DNA of 64,000 nucleotides from Ascochyta rabiei (lineage: Eukaryota > Ascomycota > Dothideomycetes > Pleosporales > Didymellaceae). The notes below the pieces were generated by a model. The model ran no database searches. It saw nothing but the letters and a program-made list of their open reading frames with translations, and was not told the DNA's origin. The DNA lies in NCBI RefSeq assembly GCF_004011695.2, contig NC_082426.1:682001-746000 (forward strand). The letters run 5' to 3'. Positions 12,590-24,701 of the stretch are shown here, in pieces (position 1 is the stretch's first letter; each line of letters begins with the position of its first letter). The translations under genes were made by a program, and so were the position numbers.

Positions 12590-12655
12590 TACAATGATAA
12601 TGCTGAATAACACAATATAACAACAGCGCTAAACACGACAATACAACAATGGTAC

Positions 12656-13150
12656 ACCTGCAAGATGCCCGTCGTGGTCCATGCAGCATGACCACGACAC
12701 AGCCGAGCTAATGGAGCGCCTTCGTCCACAGACCCCCGCAGTACAAGACGCTGCTATCGTGTGCGCCATGTGGCACAGAGGGGCGCAGTCGTCCGAGAAT
12801 AGCATCACGACCAGCGTACAGGCCCTCGTCTCTTCACCGGGACATTTCGGTGTTGCGAGAAGTCCCAACGCTCACCTGGCATGCACGAACAAGGTCTACG
12901 ACAATCGACCGTGCATGGAGTGCTTGCGATGGAGTTCCTCGGGTGATGCTTGCCCAACACTTGTATAGCAGTGGAGGACTGCTTCTACGTTTTGCACTCT
13001 TCCTCTTCTCCACCCCTCCGTGCCTCAAAGCTGTGAGGGAGGTCAAGTGGACTCTGTACGCGCAGTCAGCTGCACGAGCGCATGGAGATGCCGCACCTGG
13101 TAGGGAAGGCGAACGCTGCATTAGGGTGATGTCTATGGTATCGTGCAACT
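12656..13150. other. intergenic between minisatellite and TLG2 3' end
   Basis: No gene is supported here. Overlapping open frames exist on both strands (for example plus 12850-13335), but they overlap TLG2 exon 3 and show no family motif. The TLG2 3' UTR must lie here. Confidence 0.4.
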
Positions 13151-14432
13151 CTAAAAATCGAGTGCATCCTCTGCTAAGCCCCTCCACAACCTTCTTTTCC
13201 GTCGATGCCAAATGCGACTTGTTGGTAATGCCGAAGACGGACGCCTGGTCCGTAACGCTACCATGGGTGCATCTTCGTCTGGGACGGCTGGGGCGGCCGG
13301 CGCTGGAGAGCTGCTGCTTTTGGTACCCAGTTTGAGCGAGAGCAAGATGAAGACACCCGCAATGAGTATGGCCAACAGGAGCATGATCTTTCTCTTGATA
13401 CTCTTCTTCTGGTACCCAGAAGCTACCTTGAGCTCTTGGTCTGCCTCTTTCACGTCTCTGGACATGTTCTCTACATTGTAGTCGATGCGATCGAGCATAC
13501 TGCCCTGGTCGATGACCATAGTCTGCAGCTCTTGAAAGATGTTGGCCAGCTCGATGATGCCCTGCGCAATGTCCTCGATTTCACGCTCGCGCTGGGCGAT
13601 GATTGCTTCGTTGGGGTCATGGCGCATTCGCTGCTGCTTCGTCTGGAGGGATGTAGATTGTGCAAAGGATCGGTCGGCGTCTGACTCTTGCATGGCAGGA
13701 TCGTTGTACGGGTTCTGAACGGGCGTTGCTGATCGGAAGGGCGAGGCGAAGCCACCGAGATCGCGGAGTTCTGCACATGTCAGTCACGTCGCCAGTATGC
13801 TTCAAGGATGCATGCTCACTCTTCAGGTACGCAGACTGCTTCTTGCGGAACATGGCGCTCACTTCGCCGACTCGTGTGGCCAGAGATATCTTCAGGTTCT
13901 GTGCCATGACCTCTTCGCCCTGGTGGATGTTGCCCTGCTGCTTTGCTTCGCGCACCATCCTCTCTATTCGCTTGATGGCCTGCTGGCATCTCTGGAAGCC
14001 CTTTGTGATGTCTTGCGTAAGCTGCTCGATCTCGCGCTCCTCTCTCTTCTTGACGTCTTCATCGTCGAAGCCTGGGAGCACGTGCTTCTGATGCAGCTGG
14101 TCGAGCTTGCGCGTCTGCTTCACTATCTCGGTGAGGTGGTCGGTAATCTCGTCTTGCACGTCCAGCCAGCGCGGAGGCAGCAGGTCCATCTCAATCACCG
14201 CGTCGCCGTCGTCGTCGTAGGCGCCGCCGGACATGAGCCCCTGGCGCTCCTCCGACATGCGTCTGCCGTCGGCGAAGCCATTCGAGCTGGGTCCGCCATA
14301 GCGCGTCTTCTTCTGGGGGTGGTGTGAATAGGACTGGCGGTAGGATATGAAGCTGTACAGGCTACGTCAGCGAGAACACGGTGGATGCATGCACAGCTGC
14401 GCAACGTACAGATTGGTGCGGTCCCGCCACAT
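13151..14432 (-). CDS. TLG2: t-SNARE, syntaxin 16 / Tlg2 family
   Basis: This is a Qa-SNARE of the trans-Golgi network and endosomes that drives fusion of endosome-derived vesicles. Exons 14432-14410, 14361-13820 and 13770-13151 (introns 48 and 49 nt) give 394 residues, nearly the length of yeast Tlg2 (397). The N-terminus MWRDRTNL followed by SYRQSYSHHP is the short peptide that binds the Sec1/Munc18 protein Vps45 in Tlg2/syntaxin 16. A helical Habc region (about residues 70-180) is followed by the SNARE motif IIELANIFQELQTMVIDQG with the central-layer glutamine. Then comes one membrane anchor, MLLLAILIAGVFILLSL. A tail of about 60 residues after the anchor is unusual for syntaxins but known from Tlg2. 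The first exon is only 23 nt. It is divergent from calmodulin, with starts 413 bp apart. Confidence 0.9.
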
Positions 14433-14845
14433 GGTGAGTCGGCGAGCTTCAACGGGCCTGTGGCATGGTAGTCGCAAGCTTCAGAGGGGCGGCAGGGCAC
14501 GGTGGCTTGACTTTGGTGCTGGTGCCGGTGCTGGTGCCGGTGCCGGTGCTGGTGCGTGGTCGGCCTCGGTCGACGGTTGGAGCCGCAGCGTCGCAGGCGC
14601 CCTTGCCGTTCTGGGCGGCCAAAGTGCCTTAAATTACCCTCCCAACTCCCAACAGCAGGGCGCCGCTAAGTGCAGGGCCACTCTGACAGCCAGCTCCACC
14701 ACGTCTCCAGCCGCAAACACCGCCAGCCCTCCTTCACACACCACACCTGCGCCTATATATCCCCCCCACATCACCTGCACACTTCTGCCGGTTATCTTCC
14801 GTCTTGCCTCTTTCTTCCTCTGCCAACCCACACCCCACAATTAAC
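14433..14845. promoter_or_regulatory. shared promoter of TLG2 and calmodulin
   Basis: A 413-bp head-to-head intergenic region. A TATA box (CTATATAT, 14753-14760) lies about 90 bp before the calmodulin ATG in a CT-rich stretch, as often seen for highly expressed fungal genes. A GGTGCT/GGTGCC hexamer array sits at about 14515-14553, midway between the genes. No function for the hexamer is shown. Confidence 0.6.
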
Positions 14846-15809
<964 letters not shown>

Positions 15810-16659
15810 GCGGCGGAAGCATGTTAGGATGATTACGCATACCATGATGGTGCCACGGCCGAGATCTGATTGCGACGAGTAATGGAGCGGGTTTCACATT
15901 TTGGGGGCCAATTTGGTTGCTCGCAAGACCCAGTTGCTTGCTCTTTGCCAACGTCTCAGGGAGACGACTCTATATCCTCAATACATTTCTCCCGTGCCTT
16001 GACGCTCTGTCGGCTCGAAGAGACCCTTGTGAATGTGGGAAGCATGCACTTGTGACGCGTGTCTCTTGCGAATGACCGGCTTGGATGTCTGTATAATTGG
16101 AGCAAAGATCCACAGAGCTAATCTGCTTCCATGACATGCAGGGTCTCGCAGTATGGCGGTGCACACAAGCTTTCACTAGCCTGTGGGCCCGGTGGCAGTG
16201 CTGGAAGATGATCACGGCCAGCCATTTTGTCACTGAGCAAGGTTTCGAACATGCTTCTTACTGGTTTATTACAGCCTGTGTCTCTCTCATACGAATGCAC
16301 ACGTGCAATGTTTTGCAAAATAGCCATGCATGCCTCGCCGTCACATAGTATACCCAATCCTAAACGCCTTGCTACACCTATATCCACATCCCAAGGGGCT
16401 GATGCTGCTAACCAGGTTGCCTAATGAAAAGCTGTTTGGACTCCCTTGTTGGATTCCCCTGCTTTGGACTTGGAGGAGAACCGCTAGGGATTTTGTCTTC
16501 GTTCACAGATAGGCCTGAGGTCCAAGTGCGCGACCAGGTCAAGTCTTGCCTTGTCTGGGCTTACTACGCCCGTCTCCTTCCGTAAACGTCCCGCGTCCAG
16601 CCTCCAGGCTCTCGACTTCCACCACGCTTCATGCCGTGCGGGTCAAACCAAGGCGAGTT
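15810..16659. other. intergenic between convergent calmodulin and INO80F-like gene
   Basis: 850 bp between two stop codons. Only short, overlapping, motif-free open frames are present. It must hold both 3' UTRs; nothing else is recognised. Confidence 0.4.
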
Positions 16660-17540
16660 CTACTGCTGGTTGCTGTTGGTGACTGCCGCGAGCCCGGCGT
16701 CTCGCATCTCCGTGTCTCCGTTCTGCGGCGCTTCGGCATGCTGCGGCGGTTGAGCTCCGGAGTAGGCGCGTTGTCTCCCGCTGTCGCTTTCTACGGGGGC
16801 AGGAGTGGGGCGCTCGGCATCGTACGCTGGGTCGAAGTAGGCGCGCGGCGTGGGCGTTTGCTGTGCCTGTGGCTGCATACCTGGCAGGGAGTGGAGGGAC
16901 GGGAGGGCGTTCTGGTTGCCGTTGACGGCCGAGTGAGACGCGTGCGGTGAGGCCGAGGCGCCGATGGAGCTGAAGAAGGGGTTGGTGTGTCGTGAAGGGT
17001 CGGGCGTGCTTTGGGCGCTCGACATGGGGTTTATGGCGTGCGGGTGTGAGATGGCAAGGTGGTGAGTGCCATGCTCACCCGGTGAAGCTGCGCTGGGGAT
17101 CCCTGAGTGGCCTGCTGCACCGCTTTCCGGGGGTGCGCCCGCGCCAGCAGGTGGAGGTGTGCCTTTCCTTTGGCTGCGCTTGCTGCGAAGCGGCTTGTCT
17201 GTTGGCGTTGGCGGTGGGCTAGAGCTGCGGTCTGAATCATCCATGTTGTATTCTTGATGTTTCTGCAGCTGGTCAAGCAGAAAGGCGCGCTCGAGGCGCA
17301 TCTTCTGGATCCCGCGGTTCAGGCGTTGGATCCGTTGCCTTGTGCCATCGTTGTTCTCTTCAATGTCGTTGATACGCCGGCGCAGATCGATGCATTTTCG
17401 GTAGTAGGCGGTTTCGACCGAAGGCGGGAGATCCTTTTGCGAGAATGCTCTCGCTGCTGCACGTCAATTAGTCCAACTGGAGGCCTCAGCTGCAAGAGCG
17501 CGACGCGCCGAACAGAGGGAAGCTTACCTGGCTGAGGCAT
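16660..17540 (-). CDS. INO80 complex subunit F-like coiled-coil protein
   Basis: Exon 1 (17540-17528, coding MPQP) and exon 2 (17456-16660) joined across a 71-nt intron give 269 residues. The N-terminal third, SVETAYYRKCIDLRRRIND and then a stretch containing RLNRGIQKMRLERAFLLDQL, is a compact charged helix pair. It resembles the INO80F/TFPT module of the INO80 chromatin remodeller, where a basic-helical MRLERAFLL motif is characteristic. The rest is low complexity: a basic RSKRSQRKGTPPP segment followed by serine, proline, alanine and glutamine-rich disorder. If the family call is right the protein acts in the nucleus as a remodeller accessory subunit. Function is inferred from the helix alone; a generic coiled-coil regulator is the alternative. 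It is convergent with calmodulin. Confidence 0.6.
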
Positions 17541-18101
17541 GTTTGTATATGATGAGACTTTATGTTGTAATTTGAAGTATCCGGCAATACTGTGTGTCCT
17601 GATGTGATGGAGAAGCTCTGTGGGTTGTGTTGTTGGGAATGCGCCCAGAACAAGTGGACTGAACGCGGTGATGTTGGAGTTGTGGAGCCGGAGATCCTCC
17701 GAGCTGCCTCAACCCCAAGCTGTCCCTGGCCCACTGTCCACATGGCCTTTAGGCCAACGTCTTGAAGAATGCCGAAAACCCACAGTGCCGCAATACTGGT
17801 GTTTTTCATTCAACATGATTGCGAGCTTGATACGGAACTGTGATCGAGCAGTTTCCAGCTCCTCCGACTTGAGATTTCCAGCACGAATGGACCATGTCGA
17901 CGATGGTTCTCTTTAACATTGACTTCCCAGCCAAATGCACTAAAAAAAAAGCATGGATTGTACCGGAAAGGGCACAAAGCCTACACAGTTTGCTTCCGGT
18001 CTTTGATCTTTGGTTTTGTGGACTATATGTAGACACCCACCCTGCTGAATTACAGCGAACAACGATCCTCAAACCAGTTGCAGAAACAGAAGTGACCCGA
18101 T
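17541..18101. other. intergenic, divergent promoters
   Basis: 561 bp separating the INO80F-like start from the plus-strand unknown ORF. A TATA-like CTATATGT at 18023-18030 lies about 75 bp before the 18102 ATG. A short poly(A) run sits at 17941-17949. Confidence 0.4.
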
Positions 18102-18752
18102 ATGAAATCACCAGCCAAGAAAGCGATGGATGACCTCAAAGAGTATATGGTGCAGATGCGACACGATGCTGTAGAAGGGATCCAGGACGGCTTGAGAACC
18201 TGCATAGAATCCTGCGTCGATCGCATCTGCGAAGAATATGACGTCATTGATAAGCAGACACGAAAGCCAGTAGAACTGAAAGGCTTTGATCTCACGGAAA
18301 CTATCAGAGATAGTGAGTGGTATCAACACGGAATAATCGAGCTCCTCATACGAAACGAAGATGATGCTCTCGAACAGATGACCTGGATCGCAAAACTTGA
18401 GGATGCCGCGCCTACCGATGAAACCACTACAGACCTTCCAAGAAACACGACATTGCCTACTTACCCTCCAGTTGGACGCGACCAGTACATCCAGGGCATT
18501 GAGCAGCTCAGAAATGCAACCCTCACGCAACAGACGATACTTCACAAAGCCTTCCAATGCCTCCAGATGATACCTGATGTGGTGAACTACGGGACTGCGG
18601 CACATGAAGCTCACGATATCGCGATGCTGAAGCAGTTTATGCATACTCAGTGGGTAGCCGAGATGAGAAAGGCTCATCATATGTACACTCTGTTGATGAG
18701 AGGTCATGGACGTGGAATGGGCGATCAAGCTGCGGGTGCACTGGAACAATGA
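18102..18752 (+). CDS. hypothetical protein, 216 residues
   Basis: I do not recognise this protein. It is a single-exon frame of 216 codons, hydrophilic and mostly helical in character (MKSPAKKAMDDLKEYMVQM at the start, HDIAMLKQFMHTQWVAEMR near the end), with no signal peptide, membrane segment or zinc motif. An antisense frame of 234 codons (18812-18108) overlaps almost completely. The plus frame is preferred because its composition is balanced and protein-like, a TATA-like element lies about 75 bp upstream, and the antisense product is rich in Cys, His and Ser as shadows often are. It could be a lineage-specific gene or a non-coding accident. Confidence 0.5.
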   Translation: MKSPAKKAMDDLKEYMVQMRHDAVEGIQDGLRTCIESCVDRICEEYDVIDKQTRKPVELKGFDLTETIRDSEWYQHGIIELLIRNEDDALEQMTWIAKLEDAAPTDETTTDLPRNTTLPTYPPVGRDQYIQGIEQLRNATLTQQTILHKAFQCLQMIPDVVNYGTAAHEAHDIAMLKQFMHTQWVAEMRKAHHMYTLLMRGHGRGMGDQAAGALEQ

Positions 18753-20358
18753 ATGGCGGATATGGACCTGGACTAGTGGCTCAGGAAGATTTCTGGGGGT
18801 GTAGTCTTCCAATCACAGAGGATGAGGGACATAGTAAGTGTTAGTAATAGCACATCAGTAGCACAAGAAGGAGACAAGATTAAAAAGACGTAAGGTTGGA
18901 TATGGACAAAAACGGTGTGATGAGTGGATCCGAACGTGCAAATGCGTCTTGTGTAGGAGGACGGGAAGAATAGATGATGGATCTTCATATGTTGGTGACT
19001 AGATCACAGTGTGACCAGCATTAAGCAAATCTAATAAAAACAACCCATGGATGCTCCAGCATTGGAATCATGTTTGGAAAGAGCTCAACATGAACCGCAA
19101 CAGCAGCAGCAGTAGCAGCAGAGTTTGCAGGACTGAGCTACCTGACGCATGCTTGCCATATCAAACATGATGCTGCAAATTCAACAGTAAGATTGTGCTG
19201 TCCCTGAGAGCGACACTGACTTGAAATCAAAACAGTCCCATCTGTTAGCATGTTAAAGGCTGGTTCTTATCGAGCAAAAATTCCACTTGGTGGCACTCCT
19301 AGCTTGCCGTGGCTGGCTGGACCTCCTCCAGAGGCGGAGAGTGATTACACCCTTAGGTCGGGTCAGACGCTTTGTCATTCAATTGTGAGAAACATCTCGA
19401 GCCCCCGAAGACAATGTCCATATCCGTGTGATACACAAATATCGTTTCTTACACATTGCACCCTTTGCCATTCAACAGTAGTTGAAGTAATTTCTTCACA
19501 CAATACTGCCAGGCGAGTTTCCAGACGGGATTTTCTTTCCAAAAAGCCTAGCGGTGAACCAAATGCCGCAATTGTTCAGGGGAAGTGGATGTGGAAATAT
19601 ACGAGTGGGGCCTAGGGCTGATGCAGGGAATTGATTAGCCTCTTTTAGCGTTGATCTACCACCTTGCTTAGATTCCGCCTTGCACAGCCATCATACCGAT
19701 TGACATCTGTCCGTCCAGCCTTTGCAACCTACTCCGATCAGACTCCCACACTAACTACCACGCGCTCGAAATAAAACGAAAAGGAGCTTGACCTGTATGA
19801 ATATACAGATAACCCCGAGTTGTGGTCTGAGATTATCTAGACATCTCGAGGCCTGGATAGCTAAGATCTCGGACGTTGCATTGAAGCCTGCTGCTACCAT
19901 ATTGGGATTGACTTGCAGCGTTCTTCGATTGCTGTGTTTTACCTGCGAAGGTTTGTCGGTAATCTATACCTGTGACTGAGGAATGTAGCGTCCACATCCA
20001 TCTTGCGGCTGCTTCTAGTCAAGGCTAAATCGACTTCCACGACGCCTCGATTAGAACAGCCGTGCGCTGTGGCGGACCTCAGGAAAGCTGACAGTCTGTA
20101 GCGTCCTATTAGTGAACTTTAATACCGCCTGAGATGAACTCCGAGCTCAAGGAGAGATGGTGAGCTACAGGAAGCGATGACAGCCCTTGACTACTAAGTC
20201 CGTTGCTTCTTATCAATGTCTCATCCCGTCTACGTCGCCTAACACACTTTGCAATTCATTGTAGTTCTTCACTCATTATTTGATATTAGCGTTTCTCTTC
20301 TGTCACAATATTAAGCCAACTTCGATCCCTCAGCGTCTTTCGCAGATCGCACGACTAC
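18753..20358. other. 1.6-kb stretch without supported gene
   Basis: Only short unrelated open frames are found. There is a CAG-type run at about 19098-19122 (AGCAGCAGCAGTAGCAGCAG). No tRNA, transposon end or longer repeat was recognised. Confidence 0.4.
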
Positions 20359-21609
20359 ATGGTCATTGGCCCTCTACCTCCTCTCGCACGCTCACGGACC
20401 GGTCTCAAGATTACGGTAGCGATATGCATCATTATCACCCTGGCCCTGACCATGAGCCCTCTTCATCGGGCTGAGACGTCGAGAGGGTTTGGAATACTTA
20501 GGACTGCAGCAATCTCAGAGGATGCCCCTATACCCAGTATTGTTCACTACGTTTACATCAAGAAGGATGCCGACTCGGTCATGAAGTTTCCGTTCGCAAG
20601 CTTTCTCACCATATTCGCGTCGGTCATGTATATCAAGCCAACACAGATCTACATCCACACCGACTTCAACGAGACCGAGATCAGGAACGCCAGCGGAAAG
20701 GGCGATCGATGGACGCGTGCAGTCATCAACACATTTCCAGATATCCTGAAGTGGAACGAGGTCGACGTGCCCAACTTCGCCGGCCCTAACGAGAACCAGC
20801 GTATCAGTGCTATCCAACACAAATCTGACTTCATCCGATGGGACACCATTGCAAAGATCGGCGGCATCTACCTGGACTGGGACATCGTTCCTCTCCGAAC
20901 CCTAACGCCACTTCTGACCGCCGGCTTCGCCTTTATTGGCGGCCGTCAATACGGAGGCGCAATTGAAGACGGGTCTGTGAACGGTACAATCAACAACGGA
21001 GCCTTCATGACGAAACCCAACAGCACAATGGCACGCCTCATCGTACGCGAACAACACGCAAGCTTCAACGGCGCATGGGCATCGAACCTGCGCAGCATGA
21101 CCACCATCGCCGAGCACCTCGTCACCATCCCCAACCAAGTCCTCATCCTCGACCGCAACTCCTTCGCGCCCACGCACTGGTTCCAGTACTCTATGAACAA
21201 ACTATTCCTGCCCAACCCGGGCCGCGCATCCCCCGTCCCCGTCGCCGCAAACACAACAGACACAATGGAGCTGTACGAGAACGTCGTGCTAAACCGCCGG
21301 AGGCGCGCAGGCTGAGAAATGGACTTCTCCTCCACCTACCTGCTGCACAGCTTCTCCATGAGCCATTACCACAACTGGATCAACCCCAAGATGATTCTGA
21401 GCCGGACGAGCAACTTCGGCGTCGCGACGTACGACGCGGTTGTGAAGATGAGGGAGGATGGCATCATCAGCGGGGAGGAGAACGGCAAGGCGCTTTTGGA
21501 GCTTCCCCCCGATGTGCTTGAGCTTGAACAGCCGTTGGGTCAGTCGCTTGCGTTGCCGGCTGTTGCTGAGGAATATGCTCTTACCGAGAATGTAGAAGTC
21601 GGGTTCTAA
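20359..21609 (+). pseudogene. GT32-family glycosyltransferase interrupted by one in-frame TGA
   Basis: A type II Golgi-style glycosyltransferase: a short cytosolic tail, a membrane anchor (KITVAICIIITLALTM, residues about 17-32), then a catalytic domain beginning SIVHYVYIKK. The GT32 sugar-nucleotide core is SDFIRWDTIAKIGGIYLDWD with the DXD metal motif DWD near residue 175. The frame reaches RRRRAG and hits TGA at 21313-21315. It then continues without frame change through EMDFSSTYLLHSFSMSHYHNWI to TAA at 21607-21609, and that continuation reads as the normal C-terminus of the family. The total would be 416 codons. No splice pair removes the stop sensibly. Options are a recent pseudogene, a sequencing error, or readthrough. 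Apart from the stop, every motif is intact. Confidence 0.8.
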
Positions 21610-22009
21610 ATCATCCATCTCCCAGAGCGTTTACATCGTGGAGGTCACGTATGAGTTTAGTTCGGCACTGGGGGTGTAATGCAGAAAAGCAACATCAACG
21701 CTGGTATGTTGCGAGCATCATCGTTCCTCGTTATGGTCCAAGAATCACAGTAATAAGCCTGTGTAGGCCGTGTTGGTGGAAGAAGGCAGGCCAAAGGAAC
21801 GTGCACGGTCGTCAGAAAAACGACAGGATGAAAGCTGGAGTCAGGCTCGAAGCCATGGGTATTAATTTGGCTATTGCCAATGTATCGAACGTCTATTATG
21901 AGTCTTACAAGATAACTTTTTTTCAACCACACTCATCTTCCTCGAATGCTCGATTCAGCAGCCCAATCTGCTCTTCGCCATGCTCCCGACCAGTGACTGA
22001 ACACTTCCA
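21610..22009. other. intergenic, convergent GT32 / permease 3' ends
   Basis: 400 bp between the GT32 terminal stop and the permease stop codon. No coding signal or repeat is seen. Confidence 0.4.
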
Positions 22010-23783
22010 TCACTCGCCCTTCCACGTCTCCGTGAGAACGACGGGGCCCTTGTAGTGCTTCCTCGCGCGCACGACATAATCGACCATACTGAGAAAGGCA
22101 ACACCGACAAACATGACGGACGCCCAGTTGAAGGTCTCGAGAGTGGTGGGTGTGCTCTCGGGCCAGAAGCACCAGAAGAAAGCGTGCGTGGCGTAGAGAA
22201 AACCGCCGATGTTGACGGGGACGCCCCATTTGCCGAGAGACCAGGCGCAGACGGGGAGGAGCTCGGGGGCGGTGATGCGGCGGTAGAGGACGGAGCCGAT
22301 GGAGAACATGTAGGTAATCATAAGGGAAACAACGTTGAGTGAGATGACTGTCAGGAGATTAGCGCGTGACCTGATGATGCCCTTGTTGTAAATCACTTAC
22401 TAGCATTAAAAGCGGTGTCAGATCCGATGTTGATGAACGAAAGGAGAATAGTGATGAGGCAGGTGAATGTGACAGAGTTGGCGGGGTTGTCAAGCTTCTT
22501 GTCAACCTTTCCGATCCAGTTGCTGAACGGCAGACCGTGGTCACGGGCGAAAGCCCAAGTCTGGCGGGAGGTGGACAAATTGTAGGTAAGAGTGCCGGCG
22601 AAAATGAGGACGGTGGGGATCGCATTGAGCGCAACAACACCACCGGGGCCGACAGCCTGAGAGAAGACCCAGATGTGGGGGTAACCAGAGGCGTCGTTGA
22701 GAGCAGCGTCGAGGTCGGTGATCATGAACATGTAGCTGATCAGGAAGACAAGGCCAAGGAGACCATTCATGAGGTAGGCGTTGATCATGGCTCTGGGGAC
22801 AGTCTTTCCAGCATCCTTGACCTCTTCAGCTAAATGGGCAACACCATCAGAGCCTTGAAGATGTTAGCGATGGCAATGCTGGTAGGATAGACATGTACTC
22901 ACAAATGCAGGCGTAAATAGCAGAGATCTGACCAACCATCAGCGCAAGACCAGTCGAGTTCCAGCCTCCAGTGTTAGAGATTTGCGTGAAGGTGACCTCA
23001 GCCGAAGCCCTGGGGTTCAGGGTCCAGAAGACGATGATGATGGCCAAGAAGCCGAAGACGTGAACCATCAACATGACATTCTGGAACAGAGGCATGGCCT
23101 TGGAGCCATACACGTTCAAGGCCCAGACCAAGATGGTAACGGCGATGACAATGAGAGTACCCTGCCAGTTGGTGGCCGCGTAGTCGGGGTACATGATCGT
23201 AGCCGAGGACTGGATCAAGGTTCCGACCAGAAAAGGACCAGATGCGGTACCCGCCTGCCACGAGAGGGTCGACATCCAGCCGGTGAAGTAACTCAGGGAC
23301 CTCTGAGTCGATGGAGGAGCGAACTCGGACACCCAGTGGTACTGACCGCCCGCGGTCGGTGCCATGGAAGCCATCTCGGCAAGAGAGAGCATGACCATGC
23401 TGAAGCCAAACCATGTCCAGACAAAACTCCAGATGAGACCTGCTGGACCTCCGTCGACAAGACCCTGGTAGGTCGCACTGTTTCGCGGTGTTAGTTTGGC
23501 CGCAGAGTGTCGCACAAGGGTGCAATGCTTACGTCAAGAGGACTTCCCATACACCCTGGAGAATGACCGTGAAGGCGAGAGCGGATAACGGTCGGTAATT
23601 TCTCCTCAGCTCTTGAATTTTCCCCATGCGATTCATGTCGCGGTTGTCCGCCCGCGTGTGGCCCTGAATGGAACTGTGGTACTCGTCGCCATTTTCCGCG
23701 TACTCCAAACTGTCTTGGTGGCGATGTGTTGTTGCAGTGACCTCCTTGGGCACAACCACCGAACTGTCATATGAAGAACCCAT
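22010..23783 (-). CDS. APC-superfamily permease (amino acid / GABA / choline transporter, ACT family)
   Basis: A twelve-TM secondary transporter of the fungal amino-acid/choline (ACT) group, importing amino acids, GABA or choline by proton symport. Exons 23783-23533, 23477-22903, 22853-22401 and 22347-22010 (introns 55, 49 and 53 nt) give 538 residues. Diagnostic stretches are LSLAEMASMAPTAGGQYHWV in TM2-3, GWMSTLSWQAGTASGPFLVG, and CSDGVAHLAEEVKDAGKTVP with PRAMI following in the loop before TM7. The last of these is the conserved consensus of the family. The C-terminus ends in a short cytosolic tail. The frame remains open to a methionine at 23825, adding 14 residues; the 23783 start (MGSSYDSSVVVPKE) was chosen by similarity in style to family N-termini. 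Substrate cannot be told from sequence. Confidence 0.9.
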
Positions 23784-24701
23784 GGCTCGGTCACTTGCAG
23801 GAGCGCGAATGCAGGTGAACGCCACGTGAAAGTGGAAGAAGATGGAAAGAAACGTTTGGATGAATGCAGATGTGAAGAGTGCTGCGGGGGTAGCTCCTCG
23901 ATCTTACAGATAATTTGATATTCAACACCGTGCAACCCATGCCGCCGCAAACATGGGGGCTGCGGCGAATATCAATGCGTGAACGGGCAAGAGGCCAACA
24001 ATGTGCATCAGATCCGACGTGTTACCGTCCAACAAAATATGGCGGACCGGGGTGCGCATCCCGCGCCCACATGAATCGTATTCGTGTGCATGCCGTGTCG
24101 TTACGTGCGCTCGACAAAAGCCAGGATCCAGCAGGGATGTGAAAATTCATACGCCACCTTCCCCTTTGGCTGCGGTGCATGTGGGACATGGGCACTGCTG
24201 ATCCGGTTCCTTCGGCAGATGCTCCTTGGAGGATGCTGGAGGCCTCAATTTTCGTCAAACAGCATGAAAAAGCCGGCGGTGGCGTGCCTGGTACCGGCTG
24301 TCGGGATCAAGCGAGCGGCTGGTGTTGAAAGGCGTACTGTACTAGCGCTGGTGGGGCCTTCTTTCTTTGGTTGAGAAGTCCGTTAGGTTGCGTAGAAAGG
24401 CTGGCGCCATTTTGGCGAATTTGGTATCGGGTAGTTTTGATTGTAATGGGCTTGTTTAGCCTCCTGGCGTGCTGCACAAATGACTTGTAGGTAGTCGCTC
24501 GTGCCTCCGGCCAGCCAAGTGCTCAGGGTCGGGTAGCAGCGTACCCCTGCGCTGTGCGTGGCTACGATAATCCGGGTGGGCTATAGGGCAGAGACGAGGC
24601 GGCGGAGCTGCTGCTTGCGTCTTACTCGATTGTACGCTCTGTCTTACTCAAGTCCACCATTGCCGGCTGATGGGGTTTTGCTGCTTCTCCACTGATACCC
24701 T
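23784..24701. other. divergent promoter region, permease / rhodopsin-like gene
   Basis: 918 bp between two divergent start codons with no supported gene. Short open frames are motif-free. Confidence 0.4.

Larger units (their letters stand above)
10573..12655. repeat. 26-bp minisatellite, split by a transposon
   Basis: This is a tandem array of a 26-bp unit beginning AACATTGCAATTTAATAATA and ending GTGCTG. Units start at 10573, 10599, 10625 (a 42-bp expanded copy), 10667, 10693 and 10719. A seventh starts at 10745 and is cut after 12 bases by the transposon at 10757-12589, then resumes with 14 bases at 12592. Units at 12606 and 12632 complete the array. The two halves of the interrupted unit add up to exactly 26 bp when one copy of the TA duplication is removed. 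Confidence 0.9.

Noticed and set aside
12850..13335. 161-codon plus-strand frame near TLG2
   Set aside because: It overlaps the TLG2 C-terminal exon on the other strand and lacks motifs.
23784..24701. search for a biosynthetic gene cluster around the GT32, permease and 7-TM genes
   Set aside because: No polyketide, peptide or terpene synthase, and no P450, is present nearby. Adjacency alone is not enough to call a cluster.
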